DNA of 64,000 nt from Clostridia bacterium (GTDB lineage Bacteria > Bacillota > Clostridia > Christensenellales > UBA1242). The position numbers were made by a program, and so were the translations under genes. The notes beneath the pieces are model-generated. The model made no database searches, had not been told where the DNA came from, and was given only the letters and a program-made list of their open reading frames with translations. Shown in pieces: positions 1 to 7,875 of the stretch. Every line of letters starts with the position of its first letter. Position 1 is the stretch's first letter. The stretch spans positions 62,001 to 126,000 of the forward strand of contig JAFTMH010000004.1 of NCBI GenBank assembly GCA_017452445.1. Direction: 5' to 3'.

Positions 1-418
1 GGAATTTTGTTTGGATTTGATAAATCATTGCTGGCAAATCTTCGTGACTTGTTGCAGTGTTCATCATCATATGCACGGCAGCTTCTTCGTGAGTCATACC
101 CAAGAGCATATCGTGACCAGTTCTGTCCTTAAATCTTACCAATTCTTCTTTGATTGAGTCATAACGACCTGACATATCCCAAAGTTCTCTTGGCATAACG
201 ACAGGGAAAAGCACTTCCTGTCCACCAAGTTTGTTCATTTCGTCACGAATGATTGCCTGAATCTTCATGCTTACTCTTTGCGCTGGTGGAAGAAGCGAAA
301 AAATACCTGCCCCTACTTGTTTTATGTAGCCACTTCTCAAAAGCAAAATATGGCTTTTGAGTGTAGCACCTGTTGGCATTTCTTTTACTCTTTTGCCAAC
401 CAATTTGCTCAATTTCAT
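1..418 (-). CDS. proS: Prolyl-tRNA synthetase, N-terminal part (cut by window edge)
   Basis: This is the first 139 residues of a class II prolyl-tRNA synthetase, which charges tRNA-Pro in the cytoplasm. The start MKLSKLVGKRVKEMPTGA and the following LLLRSGYIKQVGAGIFSLLP match the bacterial-type enzyme. Next come the FKDR and THEE segments of the motif 2 region, and the fragment stops at IYQIQTKF where the window ends. The ATG at 418 overlaps the xseB stop in an ATGA junction, so proS is the last gene seen of the asp23-nusB-xseA-xseB operon and is translationally coupled to it. The editing and anticodon-binding domains lie outside the window. Confidence 0.93.
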   Translation of the reverse strand, partial: MKLSKLVGKRVKEMPTGATLKSHILLLRSGYIKQVGAGIFSLLPPAQRVSMKIQAIIRDEMNKLGGQEVLFPVVMPRELWDMSGRYDSIKEELVRFKDRTGHDMLLGMTHEEAAVHMMMNTATSHEDLPAMIYQIQTKF

Positions 419-618
419 AATTCTTCCTCCGTAATTTGATCTAATTCTTGTTTGATTTGATAAAGTTTGCCGTTTGTTTTTGAAAGTTCTGCTTGTGCAA
501 ATTTTGCCAATTCTGATGCTCTTTCAAAAAGTTGTTGTGCTTGTTTGAGCGGCAACTTGTCGTTTTCCAATTTTTCGATAATTTCTTCCAATTCTTTTAT
601 TGCGTCTTCGTAATTCAT
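415..618 (-). CDS. xseB: Exodeoxyribonuclease VII small subunit
   Basis: Sixty-seven residues, the usual size of XseB, beginning MNYEDAIKELEEIIEKLEN. The protein is two predicted coiled-coil helices with the family's central pattern of L-x-x-A-x-x-L-F-E-R-A. XseB bundles around XseA to form exonuclease VII, which degrades single-stranded DNA into oligonucleotides during repair. The gene overlaps xseA by 4 bp (ATGA at 615-618) and proS by 4 bp, so the three are translationally coupled. Confidence rests on length, sequence pattern and position directly after xseA. Confidence 0.95.
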   Translation of the reverse strand: MNYEDAIKELEEIIEKLENDKLPLKQAQQLFERASELAKFAQAELSKTNGKLYQIKQELDQITEEEL

Positions 619-1796
619 TTTCCTACTCCTTTAGCAACCACTTGACCATCTGCAAAATAAATTTCAAATTCTGCATTTTCATCAAGTTGATTTTTGCAAG
701 AAACACTTTTTTGATTTTGTTCTATTTTAGCATATCCAAGTGACAAAATGTCAAGAGGATTGAGTTTGTTTAAGTGTGCAAGTTTAAGTTTTAAGGCATA
801 ATCATTTTCGCTGGCAAAACTTTCTGCTTTGTTTGCGATTTTGCTTGCCAATTTGTCAAGATGGATTTTTTTGTCTACAACAAAATCTTCTGCAAGCGAA
901 ACGAGCAAGTTTTTGTCATTTGAAAACTGCATAGTTTTGTCTGCGACATATTGATCAAGCGCCCTAGAAACCCTTGCAATATCCTTTTTCAATGCCATAG
1001 CCGATGTTTTTGTGTCTTGTGTTAAAAGTTCTGCTGCGGCACTCGGAGTGGGGGCTCTCAAATCCGAAACAAAGTCAATGATTGTAAAGTCTGTTTCGTG
1101 TCCTACTGCCGAAACAATAGGTTTGTTGCATGCGTAGGTCGCCCTTGCAACAATTTCGGTGTTGTAAGCAGCCAGATCTTCCAAACTGCCACCACCTCTT
1201 GCAACAATCACAACATCAACGCCATCATAATCAGAGAAAAATTCGATCCCTCTTGCGATTTCTTTTTCTGCATCGTTGCCCTGAACTTTTGTGTTGTAGA
1301 GCACAATGTCGATCGCTTGATTTCTTCTCCAAGTTACATTTTTGATGTCTTGAATGACAGCGCCATCTTTTGAAGTGACGACGCCAATTCTCTTAATGTT
1401 TGCCGGCATTGTTTTTTTGTGCGATTGATCAAACAATCCTTCACTTTCAAGTTTTGCCTTAAGTTCCAAAAATCTTTGATAAAGAAGTCCAAGGCCAAAC
1501 GGTTCTACTTTATTTACAACAAAATTAAATCTTCCGCTTTTGGCATAGAAGTTTGGAGAGCCTGTCACAATCACCATGTCGCCTTCTTTGACATTTTTCA
1601 TAATGTCGCCGTAAAAACAAACACAAGGAAGTGATGCTTCTTCGTCTTTTATGTTGAAATAAACGGAAGATTTTGATAAAGAAACGCCAAAAACTTCTCC
1701 AACAATTTTTATGTTGTGGAGAAGTTCTTCGTTGTTGAATATATCTCTAACAATGCTGTTAAATTTGCTTACTGAAAGTGTGTATGCTTGTGTCAT
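615..1796 (-). CDS. xseA: Exodeoxyribonuclease VII large subunit
   Basis: 393 residues, somewhat shorter than typical homologues of about 450. The N-terminal OB-fold (residues 5-105) contains VSKFNSIVRDIF and VYFNIKDEEASLPCVCFYG. The catalytic core carries the conserved IGVVTSKDGAVIQDI, VIVARGGGSLEDLAAYN and IVSAVGHETDFTIIDFVSD followed by RAPTPSAAAE. With XseB it forms the exonuclease VII complex acting on single-stranded DNA. The start ATG overlaps the nusB stop (TAATG), which fixes the start. The shortness is in the C-terminal coiled-coil region, which in the family carries the XseB-binding helices. Confidence 0.95.
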   Translation of the reverse strand: MTQAYTLSVSKFNSIVRDIFNNEELLHNIKIVGEVFGVSLSKSSVYFNIKDEEASLPCVCFYGDIMKNVKEGDMVIVTGSPNFYAKSGRFNFVVNKVEPFGLGLLYQRFLELKAKLESEGLFDQSHKKTMPANIKRIGVVTSKDGAVIQDIKNVTWRRNQAIDIVLYNTKVQGNDAEKEIARGIEFFSDYDGVDVVIVARGGGSLEDLAAYNTEIVARATYACNKPIVSAVGHETDFTIIDFVSDLRAPTPSAAAELLTQDTKTSAMALKKDIARVSRALDQYVADKTMQFSNDKNLLVSLAEDFVVDKKIHLDKLASKIANKAESFASENDYALKLKLAHLNKLNPLDILSLGYAKIEQNQKSVSCKNQLDENAEFEIYFADGQVVAKGVGK

Positions 1797-2182
1797 TATT
1801 TTTCATTTATTATGGCTGAAATAAGTCCATTTATAAATTTAGATGATTTTTCTGTGCTGTATTTTTTTGCAATTTCCAAAACTTCGTTGATTGCAACTGC
1901 TTTTGGTGTTTGGCAATATTTGATTTCTGTCAATGCAAGATAAATAAGTGCCAAGTCAACCTTGAAAACTCTTGAATATGAATAGTTTTTCAAGTTGTTT
2001 TCAATTTCTTGTTGCATAGTTTGTTGATTTTCTTCAAATGCAGTCATGATTGCATTGAAAAATTCGATATCATCTTCTTTTTTAAGTTCTACCAAGTTGT
2101 CTTTTGAAAGTTCGACATCACATTCGTGAAAAAGACCTTCAAAAATCAACTTAAAGGCATTTTCTCTGGCTTCGTTACGCAT
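1796..2182 (-). CDS. nusB: Transcription antitermination factor NusB
   Basis: 128 residues, a normal NusB length, starting MRNEARENAFKLIFEGLF. The family's C-terminal signature is clear: VFKVDLALIYLALTEIKY, then AINEVLEIAKKYSTEKSSKFINGLI. NusB binds boxA RNA with NusE (S10) to suppress termination in rRNA operons. The start overlaps the asp23-family gene by 8 bp and the stop overlaps the xseA start, so it sits inside a tightly coupled operon. The order asp23-nusB-xseA-xseB is common in Clostridia. Confidence 0.95.
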   Translation of the reverse strand: MRNEARENAFKLIFEGLFHECDVELSKDNLVELKKEDDIEFFNAIMTAFEENQQTMQQEIENNLKNYSYSRVFKVDLALIYLALTEIKYCQTPKAVAINEVLEIAKKYSTEKSSKFINGLISAIINEK

Positions 2183-2546
2183 TTTCTGTCACCTCTTTGT
2201 CACATTCGATGTTGAGCACATGAATGTTTATTTTTAATGGTTTGAGTGCAACCATTGTTGCAAGCGAGTTTCTGATGTTTTCTTGAACTCTGTATGCAAT
2301 GTCGGGCACATTGTAACCTACATATATGTTGAGATAAACATCAATGGTAAGAGCACCATTTTTCTCAAATTTGATTTCCACTCCATCATCATAACGATTG
2401 AACAATCTCTTAAACCATGATCTTTCTGTGTTTGTAACACTTTCTACACCATTGATTTCTTTTGCTGCCAAATTGATGATTGAAGAAAGGATTTTTCGGT
2501 CAAGTGTAATTTTGCCATTGTTTGTGTCTTGGTTTTTTGTAGCCAT
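2175..2546 (-). CDS. Asp23/Gls24 family envelope stress protein
   Basis: 123 residues with the Asp23 fold signature: KITLDRKILSSIINLAAKE, INGVESV, then the amphipathic VYLNIYVGYNVPDIAYRVQENIRNS. Members (YqhY in B. subtilis) are small cytoplasmic or membrane-associated proteins linked to envelope stress and fatty-acid homeostasis, with no proven enzymatic activity. The family member next to nusB is usually the YqhY type. It is the first gene of the operon. A good SD (AAGGAG) lies before the ATG, and a promoter (2576-2605) sits directly upstream, so expression does not depend on the spoIIIA operon. Confidence 0.9.
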   Translation of the reverse strand: MATKNQDTNNGKITLDRKILSSIINLAAKEINGVESVTNTERSWFKRLFNRYDDGVEIKFEKNGALTIDVYLNIYVGYNVPDIAYRVQENIRNSLATMVALKPLKINIHVLNIECDKEVTENA

Positions 2547-2575
2547 AAATTTCTCCTTATGCTAGTTCATAAGTC

Positions 2576-2605
2576 ATTTTATCACAATCAACCAAACTTT
2601 TGCAA
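2576..2605 (-). promoter_or_regulatory. Sigma-A type promoter of the asp23-nusB-xseAB-proS operon
   Basis: On the minus strand TTGCAA (2605-2600) is followed after 18 bp by TAAAAT (2581-2576), with a TGA just before the -10, an extended -10 feature. It starts one base after the spoIIIAH stop, so the housekeeping operon has its own vegetative promoter downstream of the sporulation operon. Confidence 0.6.
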
Positions 2606-2606
2606 C

Positions 2607-3074
2607 CTATTCAGCTGGAATTATCACAATATTTTTAAGTTGAGTGTCAAGCTGTTCTTTGACAATTGTCGAAATTTGTGCAACCTCGTTTTCGGTGAGC
2701 GAACTTCCTTTGACAACCACATTGACCTTTTCATTTGAAATGGCAATCACACAATCTTCAAACCCTTGCGCTTTGATAAGTCCTTCAACGGCAAGCTCCT
2801 TTTCCATAAGCGAAACAAGTTCCATCTTTGCTTGTTCTGCTGCAACAATTGCCGCTTCCGAAGAAGAAGGACTGTCGATAATTGCATCATAATACAAAAT
2901 CTCTTGATCTCGTGTGCTTTCTCTGTCGTTGCGATAAGATGTAAAGTAACTTGCCGTTGCAACTTCTGTGTTTGTTTGCTTGACCGAATTGTTGAGCACA
3001 ATGTTGAGATATCCAGTTGCCCCCAACAAAACAATCATAAATGAAAGAATGATAATTTTAGTTCTTTTTTTCAT
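2607..3074 (-). CDS. spoIIIAH: Stage III sporulation protein AH
   Basis: 155 residues, shorter than the roughly 210 of B. subtilis. An N-terminal membrane anchor (about residues 6-28) follows the basic start MKKRTKI. The ectodomain carries the YscJ/FliF-like ring-building fold, with the family stretch ESTRDQEILYYDAIIDSP and the later QGFEDCVIAISNEKVNVVVK. In the mother cell, SpoIIIAH spans the intermembrane space and binds forespore SpoIIQ to build the feeding-tube channel. It is the last gene of the eight-gene spoIIIA operon, 11 bp after spoIIIAG. SpoIIQ is not in the window. Confidence 0.92.
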   Translation of the reverse strand: MKKRTKIIILSFMIVLLGATGYLNIVLNNSVKQTNTEVATASYFTSYRNDRESTRDQEILYYDAIIDSPSSSEAAIVAAEQAKMELVSLMEKELAVEGLIKAQGFEDCVIAISNEKVNVVVKGSSLTENEVAQISTIVKEQLDTQLKNIVIIPAE

Positions 3075-3085
3075 AAAAACTCCTT

Positions 3086-3604
3086 TTATGCCAATATTGT
3101 TATGTTCTGCCTGTCCACTTGCAAAATTGTTTCTATAGCAGAGATAATGTTTAGTTTTACATTTATGTCATTTGCACCATCTGCTACCACAACCACCCCC
3201 TTTATAGTTGGATAATTTTGTTTTGAAATCACTGGTTGATTTGAAACCAAAATCACCGTTTCTGTTGTTATTGTTGTTTCATTGTCGCCAGAAGTTGTTG
3301 TTTTTGTTTCGGTGTTTGTTGCATAATCAAATGAAAACCCACTTTCAAGCGTAATCACAACATTTACTTGCCCTGCTCCAGAAACTTTGGACAATACATT
3401 ACATAATTTATTCTCAAGAAAGGTGGCATATTCCTCAGCAGTGCTGCAATCTTCTGTCACAATTTCGGTTGTGTTGTCGCTTTTTTTGTTTTTTATCCCT
3501 CCAAAGCATACACCACAAATCACAATCCCTATCAATATTGCTATGCAAACTTGAATATGTTTTGTTTTGGCTATCTTTTGAAATATCTTTTTTATCCTAT
3601 CCAT
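3086..3604 (-). CDS. spoIIIAG: Stage III sporulation protein AG
   Basis: 172 residues. One membrane segment (about residues 18-35) is followed by a ring-building domain with LSKVSGAGQVNVVITLESG, a long Thr-rich beta-insertion (TTTSGDNETTITTE) and VVVVADGANDINVKLNI. These are hallmarks of SpoIIIAG, which forms the large ring of the SpoIIIA-SpoIIQ channel. The ATG at 3604 overlaps the 3' end of spoIIIAF and has an SD (GGAGGTG) seven bases upstream. The codon at 3607 is TTG and less likely to be used. It is coupled to spoIIIAF upstream and spoIIIAH downstream. Confidence 0.93.
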   Translation of the reverse strand: MDRIKKIFQKIAKTKHIQVCIAILIGIVICGVCFGGIKNKKSDNTTEIVTEDCSTAEEYATFLENKLCNVLSKVSGAGQVNVVITLESGFSFDYATNTETKTTTSGDNETTITTETVILVSNQPVISKQNYPTIKGVVVVADGANDINVKLNIISAIETILQVDRQNITILA

Positions 3605-4088
3605 CAAATCTCACCTCCACATTTTTCAAAATGGCAAATTCGTCTATAATCTCGTTTATCTGCATCTTTAGCCAAGCCGTATCTTTTGTTTTGTCCTTAT
3701 ATTTTGCATTTGTCAAATCCACTTCAATCCAATATATTTCAAGTTGCGAAGCAAAAATGTTTGCATTGATTGACACTTCAACATTTTCAAACCCAAAACT
3801 TTCGAGCGAAGCATTGAGATCCTTGTTTATGGCAGAGAGTTTGTTTAAGTTTGTTTGCTCTAAATAATTTTCTTGCAAAACACTTTCGCCACTAGAAAAG
3901 AAGTGAGATATGTCAATATCCTTTCCAAACAATTTTGGAAGTGGCATAATCACCACCAACAACACAACAAATGAAAATATGACTTTTGTATATTTGTTTA
4001 TCTGTCCTTCTGGCAATACAAACTCAGCAAGCACACTCAAAAGGATAACTCCTGTTATTGACAACAACCACTGCGAAACGCCACTCAT
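3597..4088 (-). CDS. spoIIIAF: Stage III sporulation protein AF
   Basis: 163 residues, with two N-terminal membrane helices (about 8-25 and 35-52) and a soluble C-terminal domain ending VEVRFDG. The early VSQWLLSITGVILLSVLAEFVLP and NKYTKVIFSFVVLLVVIMPL fit SpoIIIAF, another ring-building component of the channel between mother cell and forespore. An SD (GGAG) precedes the ATG, and the 3' end overlaps spoIIIAG. Position between AE and AG in an intact operon makes the call firm. Confidence 0.92.
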   Translation of the reverse strand: MSGVSQWLLSITGVILLSVLAEFVLPEGQINKYTKVIFSFVVLLVVIMPLPKLFGKDIDISHFFSSGESVLQENYLEQTNLNKLSAINKDLNASLESFGFENVEVSINANIFASQLEIYWIEVDLTNAKYKDKTKDTAWLKMQINEIIDEFAILKNVEVRFDG

Positions 4089-4099
4089 TTAGTTCTCCT

Positions 4100-5329
4100 T
4101 TATACCAGCAAATTTGCACTGCACATAACAAGCCCCGTAAGCACCAAATACATAAATGACACAGCAATCAAAAGGGCAATCAACAGAGACAAACTTTTTG
4201 CCATTTCTCCCACAAAATTTGCAATCTTTTTGTCGCCAATTGGCTCTATAATGCCTGACATAAATTTAAGAGCCATCATAAACACCACCAAGTTTAGCAC
4301 TGGTGATATAATGCTTGACAAAAGCAAAAACAGTCCTACGCCACCAACTGCATTTTTGATGAGCACACTGCTTGCTGTGATGATTGAAAGCCCGTCTGAG
4401 ACATAACCACCAACAATTGGCACATAACTTTTGATTGCATATTTTGCAGTCCTTACAGACAATCCGTCAACTGCCCCTGCCATAATACCTTGAATGCTGA
4501 CAAACCCTAAAAATATAGTAAAACATAGCCCCATTGTCCATTTGAAACTGCCTTGCAAAAACGAAACAAACCTGTCAAGTTTGACATTGTTTGAAAGGTT
4601 TCCTACCAGCGAAAAAACCAGCGAGAAAACAAACATTGGCATCAGCACATACGAAATAAGCGAAGCAAATGCACCACTAAGCAATGCAATGGCCGGCTGA
4701 TATATGCCAACAGACACGCTTCCACCAACAGCAGTAAGAAGTGTCAATAAAATCGGAAAAATTGCATCAAAAATGCCTTTAATCAGATTTAGCGTGTTTG
4801 TCACCAAGTCAACAAGATTGACCAATATAGACCCCAAGAAAACCACAACCAGTCCATAAGTCACAAAATGCACAACATTGTCAATGGACTTTCCGTTTGT
4901 GGTAGGTTTCAAAGCCCCAATCATGCCACCAGATATAGACACTGCGATTATTGTTGCAATAGTTGGCAAAAACTTTTTTATATTGCCAAAAAACAAAGAT
5001 ATCGCCGAAGAGAAAAAGGTTTGCGAATTGCCTATATATTCGCCAGAGACAACTTGTTGCACCACAGTCACAAATGATTGTTGCGAAAACATCTGCTTTG
5101 CATCAGTTGAAAGGTTTGTTACGACTTTTTCTATCCCAGAAAAATCGAGATTTTCAAGTTGCTGTGAAACGCTTTTTTCAAACTCTTTTTCGATGTCTTC
5201 TTGCTGTTGGGATTGTGCCTGTGCTGTGTAAGTTACAAATCCCCTTGCAATGTCAAACCTACCAAAAAAACAAGAAATCAAAACAAACAAAACAAACAGC
5301 AATAAAACAAGTTTCTTTTTGTATGTCAT
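4100..5329 (-). CDS. spoIIIAE: Stage III sporulation protein AE
   Basis: 409 residues, a usual length, with an N-terminal signal-like helix (residues 6-25), a polar segment rich in Q and E, and then about eight membrane helices. The family stretch SISGGMIGALKPTTNG is present, as are the long hydrophobic blocks around ILLTLLTAVGGSVSVGIYQPAIALLSGAFASL. SpoIIIAE is the polytopic, permease-like subunit of the SpoIIIA complex in the mother-cell membrane. It overlaps spoIIIAD by 4 bp and has an SD (GGAG) 8 bases before the ATG. Confidence 0.94.
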   Translation of the reverse strand: MTYKKKLVLLLFVLFVLISCFFGRFDIARGFVTYTAQAQSQQQEDIEKEFEKSVSQQLENLDFSGIEKVVTNLSTDAKQMFSQQSFVTVVQQVVSGEYIGNSQTFFSSAISLFFGNIKKFLPTIATIIAVSISGGMIGALKPTTNGKSIDNVVHFVTYGLVVVFLGSILVNLVDLVTNTLNLIKGIFDAIFPILLTLLTAVGGSVSVGIYQPAIALLSGAFASLISYVLMPMFVFSLVFSLVGNLSNNVKLDRFVSFLQGSFKWTMGLCFTIFLGFVSIQGIMAGAVDGLSVRTAKYAIKSYVPIVGGYVSDGLSIITASSVLIKNAVGGVGLFLLLSSIISPVLNLVVFMMALKFMSGIIEPIGDKKIANFVGEMAKSLSLLIALLIAVSFMYLVLTGLVMCSANLLV

Positions 5330-5715
5330 GGCAACAACTCCACAACGATGTTTAATATGCTTTTAACAATTGGCAGTGCCATAACCAAAATAATCAACTT
5401 GCCACCAAGCAAAACTTTGTCAGCCAAACTTGCGTTGCCTGTGTCTGTGCAGATTGAAGCAGTAAATTCTGTCAAATAACCTATGCCAATCACCTTAAAC
5501 ACAACTGAATAAATTGAAGTGTTGATGCCGGTGATGTGAAAGATATTTCCAAACAAACCAAAAACATCAGAAAGATAAGACATCGAATAAATCAGCACCA
5601 AAACCCCGCCGACAATTGAGATAATTGTGGCAAAGTCTGCACGAATTGGTTTTACAACAAAACAAGCAATGCAAGTGACAATTGCAATGCCAATTATTTT
5701 GTAGAGAGTTTCCAT
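5326..5715 (-). CDS. spoIIIAD: Stage III sporulation protein AD
   Basis: 129 residues with four hydrophobic helices and the family pattern GLFGNIFHITGINTSIYSVVFKVIGIGYLTEF then CTDTGNASLADKVLLGGK, all typical of SpoIIIAD. It is a membrane subunit of the SpoIIIA complex and is always encoded between AC and AE. It ends inside the start of spoIIIAE (ATGA overlap at 5326-5329), so translation is coupled. Confidence 0.93.
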   Translation of the reverse strand: METLYKIIGIAIVTCIACFVVKPIRADFATIISIVGGVLVLIYSMSYLSDVFGLFGNIFHITGINTSIYSVVFKVIGIGYLTEFTASICTDTGNASLADKVLLGGKLIILVMALPIVKSILNIVVELLP

Positions 5716-5739
5716 AAAACCTCCTGAAAAAGCAAATTA

Positions 5740-5949
5740 TCACAACAACAAACTTGCAAAACTAAACATTGTTTTGATTGAAGAAAACAAGTCGGCAATA
5801 AGTCCCACAACCATAAACAACACAATCACAACCCCTGCCAAAGTTGCCAAAGTTGAAATATCATCTTTGCCACTGTTTTTAAGGATCTGCCCGATGACTG
5901 CTGTCAATATGCCAATGCTTGCGATTTTGAAGATTATGTCAACATCCAT
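5740..5949 (-). CDS. spoIIIAC: Stage III sporulation protein AC
   Basis: 69 residues and two membrane helices, matching the very small SpoIIIAC. It starts MDVDIIFKIASIGILTAVI and contains the polar turn KNSGKDDISTLATLAG, which is strongly conserved in the family. It is a membrane subunit of the SpoIIIA channel. An SD (AGGAGG) is placed just before the ATG, and the gene lies 12 bp after spoIIIAB. Confidence 0.93.
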   Translation of the reverse strand: MDVDIIFKIASIGILTAVIGQILKNSGKDDISTLATLAGVVIVLFMVVGLIADLFSSIKTMFSFASLLL

Positions 5950-5961
5950 AAGATCCTCCTA

Positions 5962-6456
5962 TCAAAACATAATCACGGCCCAAAACAACCCTGCAACAAC
6001 ACCCAATTTGATTGACAAAGCACCATATTTTTTTTGTTCGGCATCGCATTTTGTTTTGACTTCGGAAAAGCGAGAAACAAAACCTTGAAGTTCTTTTGTT
6101 TGATTTTCAACATCTCTTCTGCCCAAGGCCTTAAAAAACATAAACACAAGGTCTTTTTCATCATTCCTTAACACTTTTGCTTCCTCAAACAAAAACTCTT
6201 TTGTCAATTCGCTTTTCTTATCCAAAAAGTCCAGATATCTTTCGCAAACCTTAAGCAGATTTTTCTTGTGGTTTTCATCAAAACTTTCAATCAGCACTTT
6301 CAAGCGCTCTCTCGAAAAATTGATTTCAAGCGACAGCTTGTCTGCAAGAGAAATTAGCGCATCAAAAAACTTTTTTCTCTTTTGAAATTTTGAAGAATAA
6401 AACACACCAATCCCAACACACAACAAAAATACAGTCAAAATCAACACAAACTTCAT
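5962..6456 (-). CDS. spoIIIAB: Stage III sporulation protein AB
   Basis: 164 residues: an N-terminal membrane helix (2-20), a long helical cytoplasmic region and a C-terminal membrane helix ending LGVVAGLFWAVIMF. In the family this protein resembles the GspF platform of type II secretion systems and works with the SpoIIIAA ATPase. The segment LEINFSRERLKVLIESFDENHK is in the expected place. It lies 9 bp after spoIIIAA. Confidence 0.9.
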   Translation of the reverse strand: MKFVLILTVFLLCVGIGVFYSSKFQKRKKFFDALISLADKLSLEINFSRERLKVLIESFDENHKKNLLKVCERYLDFLDKKSELTKEFLFEEAKVLRNDEKDLVFMFFKALGRRDVENQTKELQGFVSRFSEVKTKCDAEQKKYGALSIKLGVVAGLFWAVIMF

Positions 6457-6465
6457 AAATACCCC

Positions 6466-7368
6466 CTAAAATGCTTTGTAAATCCTGCTCAAGTTTTCGT
6501 CATAAACACCTTCAAAAGTGCCAGGGCCGTTTCTCTTTGACAAAAAGACATAACGAGAGAAAATCTTGTTTTTCTGCAGTCGCTCAAACAAAGGTTTCTT
6601 CAAAAAATTTTCCAAAGTGTCACAGTGTGCAGATGCCAAAATCTTCACCCCACAGCCACAAGCATATTCAAGCGCAGAAATGTCTTTTTCTTGCCCAATT
6701 TCGTCCGTAACTATCACATCTGGAGAAAGAGCCCTGATGCCACTTTCAAACCCTTTTTGCTTGTCAAAAAACGACAATTTGTCGGTGTAAAGAGAATTGA
6801 TGCCAAAATCCAATTCTCCCCTCTCGTCCAGAAGCAAAACATTGAGCGAAATGTCCCGTTGTGACAGTTGAAAAACAAAATCTCTCAAAAATGTTGTCTT
6901 GCCACAACCCGGTGGTGAAACAATCAATGCACTTCTTACAAACGAGCCGTTGACAATGTGCGAAAAGGCTGACAAACTGCAATTTTTGACCGTGTGAGGT
7001 ATGCGAAGATTGCAACAACAAAAATTTGATATAGTTTTCACTTTTCCATCTTCTTCAATCAAATCGCCGCCAATGCCTATTCGCACAGCTTCGTCAGTGA
7101 CAATATACCCTCGTTTTATTTGCTCGTTGACTGAATAGATTGAACATTCGCTTGCTCTAAAAATCACATCTTCAATCATCAGTTTGTTTGCAAAAATTGC
7201 TTGAGCAATGTTTGAAGTGAGCCCATTTTCACAGACAAAAAAGTTTTTGCCGCCTACTGAAACAAGGACAGGCTTGTCGGTGCGCAATCTTATTTCATTG
7301 ACAGCTTTGAGATTGATTTTGTTGTTTAAAATTTCTGACAGTTTGTCAGGCAATATTTTTTCAAGCAT
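6466..7368 (-). CDS. spoIIIAA: Stage III sporulation protein AA, ATPase
   Basis: 300 residues. It resembles secretion ATPases: Walker A SPPGCGKT at 151-158, Walker B with VLLLDERGEL near 177-186, and a TDEIG motif at 221-225. It is thought to power the SpoIIIA-SpoIIQ channel on the mother-cell side. It is the first gene of the operon and has an SD (GAGAGGTGA) at 7380-7372. A perfect sigma-E -10 octamer lies directly upstream (7393-7386), which agrees with mother-cell expression known for this operon. The leader would be very short. Confidence 0.95.
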   Translation of the reverse strand: MLEKILPDKLSEILNNKINLKAVNEIRLRTDKPVLVSVGGKNFFVCENGLTSNIAQAIFANKLMIEDVIFRASECSIYSVNEQIKRGYIVTDEAVRIGIGGDLIEEDGKVKTISNFCCCNLRIPHTVKNCSLSAFSHIVNGSFVRSALIVSPPGCGKTTFLRDFVFQLSQRDISLNVLLLDERGELDFGINSLYTDKLSFFDKQKGFESGIRALSPDVIVTDEIGQEKDISALEYACGCGVKILASAHCDTLENFLKKPLFERLQKNKIFSRYVFLSKRNGPGTFEGVYDENLSRIYKAF

Positions 7369-7385
7369 AATTCACCTCTCACAGC

Positions 7386-7393
7386 ATTGTATG
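7386..7393 (-). promoter_or_regulatory. Candidate sigma-E -10 element for the spoIIIA operon
   Basis: The minus strand reads CATACAAT at 7393-7386, the consensus -10 of mother-cell sigma-E promoters. A transcript would start near 7379, right at the Shine-Dalgarno. No good sigma-E -35 was found at the usual 13-15 bp distance, so only half of the promoter is convincing. Confidence 0.5.
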
Positions 7394-7498
7394 AAGTTGT
7401 TTTTGACTTCTAAAAGAAAAAAGATGGCATCTTGTGTCATCTTTTGTCGCAAAGTCTCTCAAAACTTTTGAAAACAGTTATACTTTTTGCCAAACTGC

Positions 7499-7527
7499 TT
7501 GACAATTTTGCCGTTTGGACCTATAAT
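7499..7527 (+). promoter_or_regulatory. Perfect consensus sigma-A promoter of the SRP RNA gene
   Basis: TTGACA (7499-7504), a 17-bp spacer and TATAAT (7522-7527) match the vegetative consensus at every position. The predicted start, seven bases past the -10, is 7534, exactly the first base of the closing helix of the SRP RNA. Such strength suits a highly expressed stable RNA. Confidence 0.92.
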
Positions 7528-7533
7528 AATTGA

Positions 7534-7804
7534 ACACTGGGCTAGATGGGGAGTTAGTGGTGCCCTGTAACCTGCAATCCACTACAGCAGGATCGAACGC
7601 TTGCCTAGATGCCGTTTGGTTGAATATGTGTGCAAGGTGCTGATGGTGAAATTAAGGTCTTATGCAATTTGTCCCTTCGAACCATGTCAGGTCCTGACGG
7701 AAGCATCATTAAGGAGACCGGCAGATGTGCCATGAGGAAACTTTGGTGGAGTTGACAACTTGCAAGGCAGTCAGTCAAATTGCAACGAAGCATTCGCTCA
7801 GTGT
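7534..7804 (+). ncRNA. ffs: Signal recognition particle RNA, large (scRNA) type
   Basis: The 271-nt RNA has both the Alu domain, with GGTGCCCTGTAACCTGCA and CTACAGCAGGATCGAA, and the S domain, with GAACCATGTCAGGTCC then GGAAGCATCATTAAG. The ends pair: ACACTGGG (7534-7541) with CTCAGTGT (7797-7804, with a G-U pair). Size and layout match the B. subtilis scRNA, which binds Ffh and the Alu-domain protein HBsu for co-translational targeting. The tip of the S-domain helix carries UGAC (7695-7698), a URRC-like tetraloop rather than the usual GNRA. The gene stands alone on the plus strand between minus-strand genes, with its own promoter and terminator. Its partner ffh is at 31284-32600. Confidence 0.95.
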
Positions 7805-7810
7805 ATATGA

Positions 7811-7838
7811 AAAAAGCAAGGCTAAACCTTGCTTTTTT
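7811..7838. terminator. Bidirectional intrinsic terminator after the SRP RNA
   Basis: AAAAAGCAAGG (7811-7821), a 5-base loop and CCTTGCTTTTT (7827-7837), with T and A runs on either side. It ends the SRP RNA on the plus strand and can also stop the 7876-8997 transcript coming from the other side. Confidence 0.85.
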
Positions 7839-7875
7839 GTTTTTTATTTTAAATTTTATTATCAATCAAAACAAA

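Noticed and set aside
7417..7446. AAAAGATG/CATCTTTT hairpin between spoIIIAA and the SRP RNA
   Set aside because: Eight-base stem with an 11-base loop and weak T-run; no transcript is known to need ending here, so it is not called a terminator.
7605..7865. 86-codon minus-strand frame across the SRP RNA
   Set aside because: The region is a structured RNA gene on the plus strand with promoter and terminator; the frame has no SD.
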